The notes under the pieces are model-generated. The model had not been told where the DNA came from. It worked only from the letters and a program-made list of their open reading frames with translations, and ran no database searches. DNA of 64,000 bases from Nocardia bhagyanarayanae (GTDB taxonomy: Bacteria > Actinomycetota > Actinomycetes > Mycobacteriales > Mycobacteriaceae), in the NCBI RefSeq assembly GCF_006716565.1, contig NZ_VFPG01000001.1:4092001-4156000 (forward strand), in the 5' to 3' direction. Made by a program: the position numbers and the translations under genes. Shown here one piece after another: positions 9,705-18,391 of this stretch; the stretch's first letter is position 1, and each line of letters begins with the position of its first letter.

Positions 9705-10136
9705 TCACCGCAGTCGCGCGCCGTAAATGTGATCGACAGCGATTGTGACGAGCACCCGGCGCTCGGCGACCATCACCGCTCGGTACTCCGCCCAATCGGG
9801 ATGTTCGCCCGCGGCGGCGCGGTAGTACTCCACCAGGGCCTCCACCTCGGGGCCGTGCGGATCCGTTCCTGGCCCGGTCAGCGTCGCGGTGCCCTCGGCG
9901 GTGGCCCACGCCCAGCCGTCCGGTCGAGTGACCTCCAGGCCGGCCCGCGGGTCGCGCCGCAGGTTGACCGTCTTCGCCGAACCCTCGTCGGTCGCGATGT
10001 AGATCCGATCGGCCGCGCGGTCGTAGTACGGCGTCACGGGCGAGAGTTGCGGGCGTCCGGACGCTTTGATGGTCGCGAGCACACCGAGCTTGCTTTCCGC
10101 CAGCAGCGCGCGAGGGTCGAACGGTTCGACGCTCAC
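9705..10136 (-). CDS. PPOX-class F420/FMN-dependent oxidoreductase
   Basis: The 143-aa split-barrel flavoprotein carries LGVLATIKASGRPQLSPVTP and DRIYIATDEGSAKTVNLRRD, matching the pyridoxamine-phosphate-oxidase-like F420-dependent family common in actinobacteria. Its GTG start overlaps the stop codon of the upstream imine-reductase-like gene (GTGA), so the two are translationally coupled. Both would be controlled by the MerR-type operator upstream. Substrate unknown. Confidence 0.85.
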   Translation of the reverse strand: MSVEPFDPRALLAESKLGVLATIKASGRPQLSPVTPYYDRAADRIYIATDEGSAKTVNLRRDPRAGLEVTRPDGWAWATAEGTATLTGPGTDPHGPEVEALVEYYRAAAGEHPDWAEYRAVMVAERRVLVTIAVDHIYGARLR

Positions 10137-11056
10137 CGCGGCGTCACCGAGTCGGCGCGGAACAGCTCGATCAAGGCCGCGTAGCCTTCGTCACCGCGTC
10201 CGGCGGCCACGGCCCGATCCGCCAATGCCTTGACGAAACTGGGTATTTCGGCGCTGACGCCCGCGGCCTCGCACTCCTCGACGACGTGCGCCATGGTGGC
10301 GAGGTGGGTGTGGATGGTGGCGTCGAGCACCGGGTAGTCGCGCGCGTCGATCTGCCGCGCGTATCCGGTCAGCCACTCGCTGACGGTGCGAACGCCGCGA
10401 GTCGCCAAGGGCGCGAAAGCATCAGCGCGCACACCCGCGGCGCCCAGCAGTGCGGCGCTGTGCAGAAACGCGTTGAGGATTCCCCACATCAGAGTGAGGA
10501 TCGCCACGTCGTGCAACGACGACAGACCGTGGTCCTCGCCGAGATAGGTTGCACGACCGAGCTTCTGGAGGGTCTCCTCGTGCGTGTCGAAGGCCCCGCG
10601 CGGGCCGCTGTAGATGATCTCGGCATCCGTCGACCCGATCGCCGCGGGGACGCCCAGGATGGCGCCGTCGAGATACACGCACCCTTGCCGCGCCGCCCAT
10701 TCGGCGGTTTGCCTGGCCTGCGCCGAGGTGCCCGAGGTCAGATTCACCAGGACGCGTCCGTCCAGCGCTCCGTCCAGCGGATCCAGGATCTCGTGCACCG
10801 AGTCGTAGTCGGACAGGCACACGATCAGAAGCCGACCGGCCGCGACCGCGTCGCCGACGGACGCCGCGAGTGTGGCGCCGTCCTCGATCAGATCCGCCGC
10901 CTTCGCCGCCGTACGATTCCACACCACGGTCCGATATCCGTTGCGCTGGAACGATTTCGCGAGTGCGTGACCCATCATGCCGAGACCGAGGACCGTCACG
11001 GTCGCGCTGCCGGATTCGTTCGTCGGCGCCTGCTCTTGTGTCGAGTTGATCGTCAT
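10133..11056 (-). CDS. Imine-reductase-like NADPH oxidoreductase (6PGDH/HIBADH superfamily)
   Basis: N-terminal Rossmann motif VTVLGLGMMGHALA plus VVWNRT, and LVNLTSGTSAQA, characterise the beta-hydroxyacid dehydrogenase/imine reductase superfamily. The C-terminal helical domain has LHDVAILTLMWGILNAFLH, whose Asp aligns with the catalytic Asp of imine reductases. An ATG at 11077 lies inside the regulatory palindrome. The ATG at 11056 is preferred because it falls where transcription from the MerR-type promoter should begin, suggesting a leaderless mRNA. It is divergent from the MerR gene and coupled to the PPOX gene. Confidence 0.82.
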   Translation of the reverse strand: MTINSTQEQAPTNESGSATVTVLGLGMMGHALAKSFQRNGYRTVVWNRTAAKAADLIEDGATLAASVGDAVAAGRLLIVCLSDYDSVHEILDPLDGALDGRVLVNLTSGTSAQARQTAEWAARQGCVYLDGAILGVPAAIGSTDAEIIYSGPRGAFDTHEETLQKLGRATYLGEDHGLSSLHDVAILTLMWGILNAFLHSAALLGAAGVRADAFAPLATRGVRTVSEWLTGYARQIDARDYPVLDATIHTHLATMAHVVEECEAAGVSAEIPSFVKALADRAVAAGRGDEGYAALIELFRADSVTPR

Positions 11057-11072
11057 GACACGATCCTCAACG

Positions 11073-11094
11073 TTCATACCGGTATGAAGGTCAA
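11073..11094. promoter_or_regulatory. MerR-type operator/promoter
   Basis: TTCATACCGGTATGAA (11073-11088) is a perfect 16-bp palindrome. On the minus strand TTGACC (11094-11089) precedes it, and a 19-20-bp spacer leads to TGAGGAT (11069-11063). The long spacer with a central palindrome is the hallmark of promoters that MerR proteins activate by DNA distortion. It lies between the divergent MerR and imine-reductase-like genes. Confidence 0.75.
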
Positions 11095-11106
11095 GGAGCG
11101 CGCGTC

Positions 11107-11505
11107 GTGCTGATCGGCGAACTGAGCAGACGAACCGGAGTCCACGCCCATCAGTTGCGGTATTACGAAGCCCAGGGTCTGCTCGAACCCGAACGCGGCA
11201 GCAACGGCTACCGGCAGTACGCCGACGACTCCGTGGTGACGGTGACGCAGATCAGGAAGCTCCTCGACGCGGGCCTGTCCACCGAGGACATCGGCTACCT
11301 GCAGCCGTGCATCACCGGCGCGGACGCCGATCTCGTACCGTGCCCGGAGCTGTTCGACACCCTGCGCGCCCGCCTCGCCGGACTCGACGAGCAGATCGCC
11401 ACGCTGACCCGGACCCGGCAAGCGTTGCTCGACTACATCGAGAGCACCGAGGAACGCGCACCCTCGGGCGACTATCCCGCGTGCGAAACCACCGCAGGCC
11501 GGTGA
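11107..11505 (+). CDS. MerR family transcriptional regulator
   Basis: The 132-aa protein has the MerR winged helix-turn-helix at residues 1-70 (LIGELSRRTGVHAHQLRYYE, then RYYEAQGLLEPERGSNGYRQY) and a C-terminal dimerisation coiled coil (residues 80-115). Two cysteines in the mid-region (QPCITG and VPCPELF) might sense a ligand or redox state, but no metal-binding signature is clear. It is divergent from the reductase gene across a classic MerR operator. Confidence 0.9.
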   Translation: MLIGELSRRTGVHAHQLRYYEAQGLLEPERGSNGYRQYADDSVVTVTQIRKLLDAGLSTEDIGYLQPCITGADADLVPCPELFDTLRARLAGLDEQIATLTRTRQALLDYIESTEERAPSGDYPACETTAGR

Positions 11506-11507
11506 GT

Positions 11508-11816
11508 TCAGAGGTATTCGGCGACAACGTGATACAGGCCGGGGTTCGCGTCGGCGAACTTCTCGGCCTCCGCCACCGAGGCCACCACCGTCTTGTTCAG
11601 CCCGGCCGCCTCGCACGCCTCGACGCTGTCCCAGTGGGCGACGTTGACCAGCTGGAATCGAGTGTCGGACAACAGCGCTCGGTGCAGGCGCACATCGCGG
11701 AATCCCGGTGCTTTCCGCATGAGGGACGCGCGTTCGCGCCACTGCTCGACGAATTCATCGATGCGGTCGGCGGGTAGTTCGATCACATTGATGAAGGTGA
11801 CGCCCTGGTCAGGCAT
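11508..11816 (-). CDS. Antibiotic biosynthesis monooxygenase (ABM)-domain protein
   Basis: A 102-aa single-domain ferredoxin-like fold: FINVIELPADRIDEFVEQW, then PGFRDVRLHRALLSD and FQLVNVAHWDSVEA, the pattern of ABM quinol oxygenases and heme-degrading relatives. It follows a TetR gene on the same strand with a 48-bp gap and is probably co-transcribed and repressed by it. It may detoxify a quinone or phenolic, but the substrate is not predictable. Confidence 0.8.
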   Translation of the reverse strand: MPDQGVTFINVIELPADRIDEFVEQWRERASLMRKAPGFRDVRLHRALLSDTRFQLVNVAHWDSVEACEAAGLNKTVVASVAEAEKFADANPGLYHVVAEYL

Positions 11817-11864
11817 GGGTGAATGTCCTTTCGGGTTCGGCGATTTCGGTCGAAGTAGGGGATG

Positions 11865-12491
11865 TCATTCGCGCAGCAGCTGACGGGTCAGCGCCTCGCT
11901 CCACCACCGTTCGACTCGGTCGGGTTGCCATCCGCGTTCGACGGTGAGCGTGGTGTAGACGTCGATGTTGCACAGCGCGGCGTAGACGTCGAGGGCGGTG
12001 GACCGGTCGACGCCGGGACGCAAGGCGTCCTCCGGCCAAGCCTCGAAGACCTCGGCGCGGACTCGGTCGGCCGCGCGGCGTACCTGCTCGTAGACGGTGG
12101 CGAAATCGGCCTCGGTGCGACCGGCTTCGCGGATCAGCGCGACGAGGTCACCGGCGCGTTCGAGGAGCCGCCGGTCGTAACCCGCCATCGCGGCGAGTTG
12201 CCGCTCGGGCGTGGGGGATTCGTCCAATTCGGTGAGCAGGCGGGGAAGGTCGGCGGACAGGTCGGCCGCGTCCACCAGCGCCCAGACCAGGCCCGCCTTG
12301 TTGCCGTACGCGGCATAGACCGTCGGCACCGAGACGCCCGCCTCGCGCGCCACGTCGCGCACGGTGGTCGGCGCCCAGCCCTGCGAGACGAACAACCGGC
12401 GAGCGGCGTCGGCGATCTCCACCCGCGTGCGCTGTGCCTGCGCGTGTCTCCGCAGGGAATCGTAGGTGCGCCGCGCGGGTGGATCTGTCAC
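11865..12491 (-). CDS. TetR/AcrR family transcriptional regulator
   Basis: The 208-aa protein has an N-terminal helix-turn-helix (residues 20-65: VEIADAARRLFVSQGWAPTT, SVPTVYAAYGNKAGLVWAL) and a divergent ligand domain. It starts with GTG. It is upstream of and same-stranded with the ABM monooxygenase. The N-terminus does not resemble ArpA-type gamma-butyrolactone receptors, so it is not an obvious receptor for the AfsA-type signal genes downstream. Confidence 0.88.
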   Translation of the reverse strand: MTDPPARRTYDSLRRHAQAQRTRVEIADAARRLFVSQGWAPTTVRDVAREAGVSVPTVYAAYGNKAGLVWALVDAADLSADLPRLLTELDESPTPERQLAAMAGYDRRLLERAGDLVALIREAGRTEADFATVYEQVRRAADRVRAEVFEAWPEDALRPGVDRSTALDVYAALCNIDVYTTLTVERGWQPDRVERWWSEALTRQLLRE

Positions 12492-12553
12492 TGGTGTACT
12501 CCGATCTGCTGCCTCATATATTGATTAGAGTACCCGTAAAGTCAATAGCGCTG

Positions 12554-12586
12554 AAAAAGGAGCCGCGGCACCCGCGGCTCCCTTTT
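12554..12586 (-). terminator. Intrinsic terminator of the DoxX-like gene
   Basis: GGAGCCGCGG (12559-12568) pairs with CCGCGGCTCC (12572-12581) around a CAC loop. On the minus strand the stem is followed by TTTTT, just past the DoxX-like stop codon. On the plus strand a CTTTT tract follows, so it could work in both directions. Confidence 0.8.
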
Positions 12587-12603
12587 CGCGTTCGGTGGTC
12601 TGC

Positions 12604-12951
12604 TCACGCCGCCAGTTGCAGCGCCAGCGTGGCGGCGGCCGGTGCCAGGTACAGCAACGGGAACACGGTGGTCTTGTACGAGTGCGCCCGAATGGTGGTC
12701 GCCGCCGCGCCCAGGAAGTAGAGGATCAGCCCGACGGCCGCCGCGATCCCCACGGCCGGCACGAAGAATCCGACCACCAGTCCCAGCGCCCCGGCCGACT
12801 TGGCCAACGCCAGCGGATTCCACCACGACCGAGGCACCCCGTACTGCTCGAGCGGTTCGACCACGAACTGCTGCCGCGAGAACAGCGAGTACCCCGAGAA
12901 CCCGATCCACAGCGCGGCAACGACTCCGACGATGTGATACGCGACGTTCAT
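12604..12951 (-). CDS. DoxX-like family membrane protein
   Basis: A small 115-aa protein with four hydrophobic segments (about residues 5-23, 50-68, 70-85 and 97-114). It carries the DoxX_2 pattern YGVPRSWWNPLALAKSAGALGL, in which a conserved K-x-x-G helix follows the PxWxxP turn. The family is linked to membrane redox or detoxification functions but is poorly defined. AAAGGGA lies five bases before the ATG, and it ends in its own terminator, so it is monocistronic. Confidence 0.82.
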   Translation of the reverse strand: MNVAYHIVGVVAALWIGFSGYSLFSRQQFVVEPLEQYGVPRSWWNPLALAKSAGALGLVVGFFVPAVGIAAAVGLILYFLGAAATTIRAHSYKTTVFPLLYLAPAAATLALQLAA

Positions 12952-13172
12952 CGCAATCCCTTTCCTTCCTCACTTGCTCCGTTGCCCTATCGACGACGCA
13001 GCCTCCCCGGGTGTGACATCACGTCCCGAAGCGCCGCCCGCCGCGCACGGCGAGCTCGTCGCGCCACCGCTTTCCCTGTGCCGGAGGCTTTCGGTCGTGC
13101 CTTTTCGAATCTCCGCAGGGTCGGTCGCCACCACCCCGAGCACCGCCTCGACCTGCAGATTCATCGACAGCG

Positions 13173-15140
13173 CTAAGTGAGTTGCTCCCACGCGGTTGCC
13201 ACTTGAACATCCGCACCATTACTCACTATCTCGGACCATTCGACGTTGCCTCCGACGGGCAATTGCCGCCCGTTCTGGTCGGTCACCGTGGTGTACCAGT
13301 CGCCGCGCTGACTACCGTCGGTGCAGATGTTCACAGCCGCCAAGTAGCTGTGTCCCACCATGAATTGCACCACTGAGAGGTACTCGCGAACTCGCGGGTC
13401 GCCATGTCGCGGTACCGAATCCCATGCGGTCGCGATGTCGAACTTGCGGACGCGCGCTGCCAGGTCGGTCCACGACATCGTTTCGTCGATCGATCCCCAG
13501 TCACCGGACGCGGTGGTTTCCCAGTGGTTGCCTCGACGCACCGCGACGTAGTTGTAGCGGCCCCGGCTCTTGTCGAATCGCACGACCGAGCCATCCGGCG
13601 GCTCCGCCGGTCGGAGCCGCGCGGCAGGACGCACCTCTGGAAGTGGGATGAGCAGCGACCGCATCGGTGTCAGGTCGTACGCCAGCGGATCCGGCAGTGC
13701 GGACCGAAGCGACGGGATGGTGGCAGGTGGCCCGTCCAGTACGTCCGTGGTGGCCTCGTTGGCTTTGATCGCGTCGATGCGGACCTTCGCGGCGACGGTC
13801 GAGCCCTTGATGTCGCCCCAGCAGGCGGCGACAAACCCGCGTTGTCCCAGGTGTCGGATCATCGGCAGATAGCGCAGGCTCATCTGCGGAGTGAGCTGAC
13901 CGATCCTCTGGTCATTGATGCGCACCTCGACGTGGGGCTTCGCCCGACCTCCTGCCGGAACGATTTCGTGCAGAGTCGCGAACAGCAGGCCGTATCCACC
14001 CGCGGGTACGAAGTCGAGGAGTACGTCGAAGTGTTCGTCTTCCTTGGTGACCTGCACGAACGCTGATCTCGGCAACATGGTGTACGGCACAGTGGGTGGT
14101 TCGTTCACCGGAAGCGCTTCGCCGGGTTCACCGAGGGCTATCTGCACGTACGCGCTGAAGTCGACACCGTCCCAGCCGTCGTACTCCCGGACCCAGATTC
14201 GGCCGGCGGTTGTGGGAATGAATCCGGAGGCGACGATGCGTCGGACGACGCCCGCCCATTTCGGCGCATCTTCCGCGCCTATGTACCCGATCGTTCGGCC
14301 TCGCGCGCGGACCGATATCGCCCAAGGGCCTCGGGTCCCGTCCGGCTCCGGAACCAGTTCGACGTCAAGCGTCAACTCAGCGCTGCCGTCGAGGAAATCC
14401 TGTGGCAGAAGGCTTCGAATCGCCGGCAGGTGCTCGCTGTCGACGGCGAGTTCGTAGTCGCACCACCCTCGTGCTTGGGTCCAGAGCCGGTACGGCGAGC
14501 CGACTGCGGGTGCGCCGGTGCCGCGAGCCCGATCGACATTGCTGTTCGAGTCCTGCGCAGGCGATGTTTCCGTTCCGGATCCTTCTTCGCTAGGTTCGGC
14601 ATCGCCACCATCGTCGATGTCCACTCCGAAATCCGTTGCGAGACCCGCCAAGCCGGTCGCCCAGCCCTGACCGACCGCTCGAACCTTCCAATTGCCGTCC
14701 CGGCGGTAGACCTCGCCGAACAGGAACGCCGATTCCGAGGCGGCGTCGCCAGCCGCATAGACTGCCAACAAATGCCCGGCCTGGTCGACGATCCGGAACG
14801 TGAGTTCGCCTAGCTGGCCGAAACTCCCGGTTACAACACTACCGGCCAATGCCACAGTTCGAACGTTGGCCGGAATCGCGGACAGGTCGATGGCGATGCG
14901 AGCCTCCGCACCGTCTTCGGTCGCGCGGACGCCGAGGAATCGGACGGAGCCATTCGGTGACTGCGGCTGGTTGTAGAAGACGAAGTCGCCATCGGAACCG
15001 ACCCTTCCATCGGCGCCGAGTAGCAACGCAGACGCATCGACCTCGATCTCCGGCCTCGCCCACCCGATGATTATGTCGATGCCGGCTAAGCCATCCGGCA
15101 ATGGAAGATTCTGTCCTTTCGACAGCTTCGGCGAACTCAC
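13173..15140 (-). CDS. TerD-domain protein fused to two HIRAN-like repeats and a novel C-terminal domain
   Basis: A 655-aa multidomain protein. Residues 1-180 are a TerD (tellurium-resistance/stress) domain: SSPKLSKGQNLPLP, VDASALLLGADGRV, FLFGEVYRRDGNWKVRAVGQGW, with acidic Ca-binding-type loops. A Ser/Asp/Glu-rich linker (about 185-225) follows. Two similar beta modules come next (about 225-345 and 350-480), each with an R-x-(I/R)-G-(Y/Q)-(I/L) strand and a W/L-x-x-(V/M)-(V/I)-R-x-(I/L) helix, resembling HIRAN-like modules of actinobacterial TerD fusions. The last ~130 residues are unrecognised. GAGGGAGG directly precedes the GTG at 15140, so this start is preferred over 15218. Divergent from a PucR regulator. 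Confidence 0.75.
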   Translation of the reverse strand: MSSPKLSKGQNLPLPDGLAGIDIIIGWARPEIEVDASALLLGADGRVGSDGDFVFYNQPQSPNGSVRFLGVRATEDGAEARIAIDLSAIPANVRTVALAGSVVTGSFGQLGELTFRIVDQAGHLLAVYAAGDAASESAFLFGEVYRRDGNWKVRAVGQGWATGLAGLATDFGVDIDDGGDAEPSEEGSGTETSPAQDSNSNVDRARGTGAPAVGSPYRLWTQARGWCDYELAVDSEHLPAIRSLLPQDFLDGSAELTLDVELVPEPDGTRGPWAISVRARGRTIGYIGAEDAPKWAGVVRRIVASGFIPTTAGRIWVREYDGWDGVDFSAYVQIALGEPGEALPVNEPPTVPYTMLPRSAFVQVTKEDEHFDVLLDFVPAGGYGLLFATLHEIVPAGGRAKPHVEVRINDQRIGQLTPQMSLRYLPMIRHLGQRGFVAACWGDIKGSTVAAKVRIDAIKANEATTDVLDGPPATIPSLRSALPDPLAYDLTPMRSLLIPLPEVRPAARLRPAEPPDGSVVRFDKSRGRYNYVAVRRGNHWETTASGDWGSIDETMSWTDLAARVRKFDIATAWDSVPRHGDPRVREYLSVVQFMVGHSYLAAVNICTDGSQRGDWYTTVTDQNGRQLPVGGNVEWSEIVSNGADVQVATAWEQLT

Positions 15141-15476
15141 GGCCTCCCTCTCATGATTCGACTTGCATGGTCGGCAAAGATCTCGGCCCGGTCGGTAAAG
15201 ACCCCTAAGACCGGCCACCGTAGACGCAGGACATCGACTGCGTTGCAGTCCTATTCGGGCCCAGCACAGGCCTTGTTACGTGCGCCTCAATATGTCGGCG
15301 CTGGCCCGCGGTGTCTTGCCGAAGCAGTTACTGGGACTGGTCGTCCTACTAATATGTCCTGGGGGACAAAGGAAGTCGGGAAGTCGCCCAGCTGCCACAA
15401 AGTCGGTTGTGAGGTGCGGGGAGCGGGGTTTCGCGGGGATACGGTGGGGAAACGTGTTCCACCAGCGGGAGGTTCG
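15141..15476. other. Divergent intergenic region between TerD gene and PucR gene
   Basis: This 336-bp stretch holds the two divergent promoters and no supported gene. The GGGAGG at 15467-15472 is the ribosome site of the PucR gene. No clear operator palindrome was found. Confidence 0.6.
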
Positions 15477-16724
15477 ATGTCCGCAGAGCAGGTCGCCGAG
15501 GACCTAACGGTGTCAGGCCGTCCCGTATCGACGCATTTGCGGGACGTTCGCACGATCTCGGAGCGGATGGTCGGTCACTTCCTGGAGACCGTCGCGCCGT
15601 GCAACACGCTGCCAGGTGACGCGCTGGGCGGCGACGTCGCCGCGGTGACGCGCGTGTGTCTCGAGCTGGCGACACGGATGCTCGACGGCGGTGAGGACAT
15701 CGATGCCGAGATCGGGCGGGTCGGCGTGGCGGCCGCGCAGTGGGCGCGCGAGGGGATCCCGATCGACACGATCCAGCACGCCATCAACGAGGGTGTCAAA
15801 CTTGGCTTCGACCTGGTCCTGGCCAACGCGACGACCAGCGACCAGCAGAGTCTGCTGAATGTGGCACGGCGGCTGATGGACATCCTGGACACCATCGGCG
15901 CGACCGTGTCGGTCGCCTATGTGCGAGAGCTCAAGGCCGTGGTCAGCGAGCATCACGCGGCGGTGCACACGCTCACCTCGGCCCTGCTCGGCGGCAACAG
16001 CACCTCCACCATGGCACGCGAGTGCGGCGTCCCGATCGCGGACGCCTATCACGTTCTGGCGCTGCATATTCCGCCGCACCGCGACGAAGCGAATCCCAAG
16101 CTGGATCCGAAGGTGGTGGCGCGGCGCAAGTTACGCCGGGTGCAGGCGGAACTGGCGACCCGGTGCGGGGAACGCGCGCTGTCGCTGTTGAGTATCGACG
16201 GCGGGACGATTCTGCTGCCCGCCAACGAATTCGACGACCCCACACTGGACTTCCTTGTGAAGTGGCTGTCGGACGCGGCCCAGGTGCCGATCAGGGCGAC
16301 CGCGGTGGAGGCCGGCCTTCGCCGGATCCCGGAGGCCGCCGACGAGGCGCACGAGCTACTGGACATCGTGCAGCGATTGCGCTTCGACTCCGGGTTGTAT
16401 CGGTTCAACGACATGGCGCTGGAATATCAGCTGACCCGCCCCGGCCCGGCCCGCGATTTCCTCGGGTCGCTGCTGGATCCTCTGGAGGAATATCCGGAGT
16501 TCTTCGAGACCCTGCAGATGTACATCGCCACCAACCTCAATCGCCAGCGAACCGCGCGCCTGCTGCACGTGCACACCAATACCGTCGACTACCGCCTCAA
16601 GCGGATCGGTCAGCTCATCGACTTCGACCCGACCCAGGCCTCGGGTCTCTGGTACCTGCGCTCGGCGATGGTGGCCCGCAGTCACCGTGACGGCGACTTC
16701 AGCGAGCGACGGGTCGCCCGGTAG
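15477..16724 (+). CDS. PucR/CdaR family transcriptional regulator
   Basis: The 415-aa protein has an N-terminal helical sensor (residues 1-150, with MSAEQVAEDL), a GGDEF-like middle region, and a C-terminal PucR helix-turn-helix at about residues 345-405 (TARLLHVHTNTVDYRLKRIG). It matches the large PucR family of Nocardia and mycobacteria. The frame is open upstream to 15153, but GGGAGG four bases before the ATG at 15477 and the low-complexity upstream translation decide the start. No target gene is evident from context. Confidence 0.88.
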   Translation: MSAEQVAEDLTVSGRPVSTHLRDVRTISERMVGHFLETVAPCNTLPGDALGGDVAAVTRVCLELATRMLDGGEDIDAEIGRVGVAAAQWAREGIPIDTIQHAINEGVKLGFDLVLANATTSDQQSLLNVARRLMDILDTIGATVSVAYVRELKAVVSEHHAAVHTLTSALLGGNSTSTMARECGVPIADAYHVLALHIPPHRDEANPKLDPKVVARRKLRRVQAELATRCGERALSLLSIDGGTILLPANEFDDPTLDFLVKWLSDAAQVPIRATAVEAGLRRIPEAADEAHELLDIVQRLRFDSGLYRFNDMALEYQLTRPGPARDFLGSLLDPLEEYPEFFETLQMYIATNLNRQRTARLLHVHTNTVDYRLKRIGQLIDFDPTQASGLWYLRSAMVARSHRDGDFSERRVAR

Positions 16725-16749
16725 GGGGCTCCGGTATGCCCTGCGCTGG

Positions 16750-17151
16750 TTACCGTTCCAGCGGCGCCGAGGAGTGCGCGGACGGCTGCTCCGCCGAGGC
16801 CCGGAAGTGCCGCCGGGCCGGGCGGGGAATCCACAGCAGCGCCAGCACCGTGGCCGAGATCGCCCAGCCCGCGATGAGGGCGAGGCGCGCTCCGGTCTCG
16901 GGGAACAGCGCCCAGACGACGAAGCGGCCTGCGAACTGGCAGCCGAGCAGCACGGTGATGACGACGCGGGCCCAGCGTCTGCCCGCCAGCAGCGGCAGGA
17001 TCAGTGCCGCGTACACCGGTGCGGCGATCAGGTGATAGACGGTGCCGACGTTCCAGTTCGTCGGTGGGAGCAGTGGCACGACCACGTGGTTGATCGCATG
17101 GATGCCGATGCCGACCACGGCGATCCGCACGGCTGCTGGTGAGGCACGCAT
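16750..17151 (-). CDS. Small four-helix integral membrane protein
   Basis: The 133-aa protein has four hydrophobic segments (about residues 8-25, 38-57, 64-82, 90-108) and a charged C-terminal tail. A histidine and proline pair (INHVVVPLLPP) lies between the first two helices. No family is recognised with confidence. AAGGGG lies about eight bases before the ATG. It follows the AraC gene on the same strand with a 45-bp gap, so it may be that regulator's target or operon partner. Confidence 0.7.
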   Translation of the reverse strand: MRASPAAVRIAVVGIGIHAINHVVVPLLPPTNWNVGTVYHLIAAPVYAALILPLLAGRRWARVVITVLLGCQFAGRFVVWALFPETGARLALIAGWAISATVLALLWIPRPARRHFRASAEQPSAHSSAPLER

Positions 17152-17196
17152 CGTGTCGTCCCCTTCCGAACCGCTTACTCCTGTCGATCGAGAAGG

Positions 17197-18192
17197 CTAG
17201 GAGTCCGCGGCCGGTGTCGTCTTGGACGAAGGGGACATGTGCCGCAACAGCAGGCGGCCCGGCGTCGTTCCGGCGAACCGGTGGAAGTCCCGGGTGAGGT
17301 GAGACTGGTCGTAGTAGCCGAGGCGGTCGGCGAGCTGTCCGAGGTCGGGTGCCCGATCCCGGTCCGCGGCGGTCAGCCACGCCAGTGCCGTATCGAACCG
17401 GGTCAGTGACGCATAGGCTTTCGGCGACAGCCCGACCTGGTCGCCGAAGCGCCGGGCGAAATGCCTTCGGCTCCAGCCGGTCTCGGCGACGAGCTCCGCC
17501 ACCGTCGCCGCACCGCGCGTGGCGTGCAGGCTGTCGACGGCGGCCGCGACGATCGGGTCGATGTCGGCGTGCGCGCCGTGGGTTCGCAGATAGTCGGCGA
17601 CCAGGGCGAATCGCTCGTCCCAGCGCGCCGTCTCGGCAAGGCGCTCGGCGAGCCCGCGCGCCGACGGACCGAACAGATCGTCCAGGCACACCGCGCTGTT
17701 GCGGAACTCCGACAACGGGACGCCGAGCAGCCGCCGAGCGGCGAGCGGGCCCAATTGCACTTGCACACTGTGCATCCGGCCGACATGCGTGGCGGTCGTT
17801 CCGCGGTCGTGCATGCCGATCACCAGCACCGACGGATCACGGCGCACGCCGTCGACGGTGCCGTCGAGTGCGAACACGATCTTCACAGTGCCGCCGGGAA
17901 TCTTGTTGCGTCGCACCGGCTCCGGTTCGGCGACATCGAACCCGAACGCACGCCGGACCCCCAGCCCCCCGAACAAGGAAGGTGGCGCGTGGACGACGTG
18001 CTCGGCGGCCACCTGGAAGACGCCCCGGATCTCCAGCAATCGGCTGACCTCCACCCGGTCAGGGTATATCTCGCGGTATCCGCGCACCGGAGTTCGCCCG
18101 CTCGCCCACCGTGCCGACCAGCGACGAAGCTCGACGGGGGTCACGCGTGGCGTAGTTTGCCGATCGCGGCCGGGCCTTGCGCCGCCGCGCAT
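17197..18192 (-). CDS. AraC family transcriptional regulator
   Basis: The C-terminal ~100 residues carry the double AraC helix-turn-helix: VAELVAETGWSRRHFARRF, then LGYYDQSHLTRDFHRFAGTT. The N-terminal part (about 1-190) is an unclassified sensor region with DDLFGPSARGLAERLA near residue 172. The exact start is uncertain: ATG at 18192 and GTG at 18144 are both open, and neither has a strong ribosome site. It is upstream of the small membrane protein on the same strand. Confidence 0.85.
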   Translation of the reverse strand: MRGGARPGRDRQTTPRVTPVELRRWSARWASGRTPVRGYREIYPDRVEVSRLLEIRGVFQVAAEHVVHAPPSLFGGLGVRRAFGFDVAEPEPVRRNKIPGGTVKIVFALDGTVDGVRRDPSVLVIGMHDRGTTATHVGRMHSVQVQLGPLAARRLLGVPLSEFRNSAVCLDDLFGPSARGLAERLAETARWDERFALVADYLRTHGAHADIDPIVAAAVDSLHATRGAATVAELVAETGWSRRHFARRFGDQVGLSPKAYASLTRFDTALAWLTAADRDRAPDLGQLADRLGYYDQSHLTRDFHRFAGTTPGRLLLRHMSPSSKTTPAADS

Positions 18193-18391
18193 CGAAGCTC
18201 ATGCTTCAACGAGAAGAACACAGCGCGCTAGGGCGATCGTTCGGTCCGGACTCTCTCGGCCGGACGGTTCCAGGGGCGGTGGCAGCGCACTTTGCGGCGC
18301 CCAGGGGCTCGAATCACACGGATTCGACGCCCGATCCGCGCCTTCAACCGCCCACCTTCGAGCGGTCATCTCTCGAGCGAAGGAGCACACA

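Noticed and set aside
11073..11088. Gamma-butyrolactone autoregulatory element
   Set aside because: The palindrome has an ACCGGT core like such elements, but the -35 and 19-20-bp spacer and adjacent MerR gene fit a MerR site better.
11865..12491. ArpA-type gamma-butyrolactone receptor
   Set aside because: The helix-turn-helix is TetR but lacks the ArpA signature; it fits control of the ABM gene instead.
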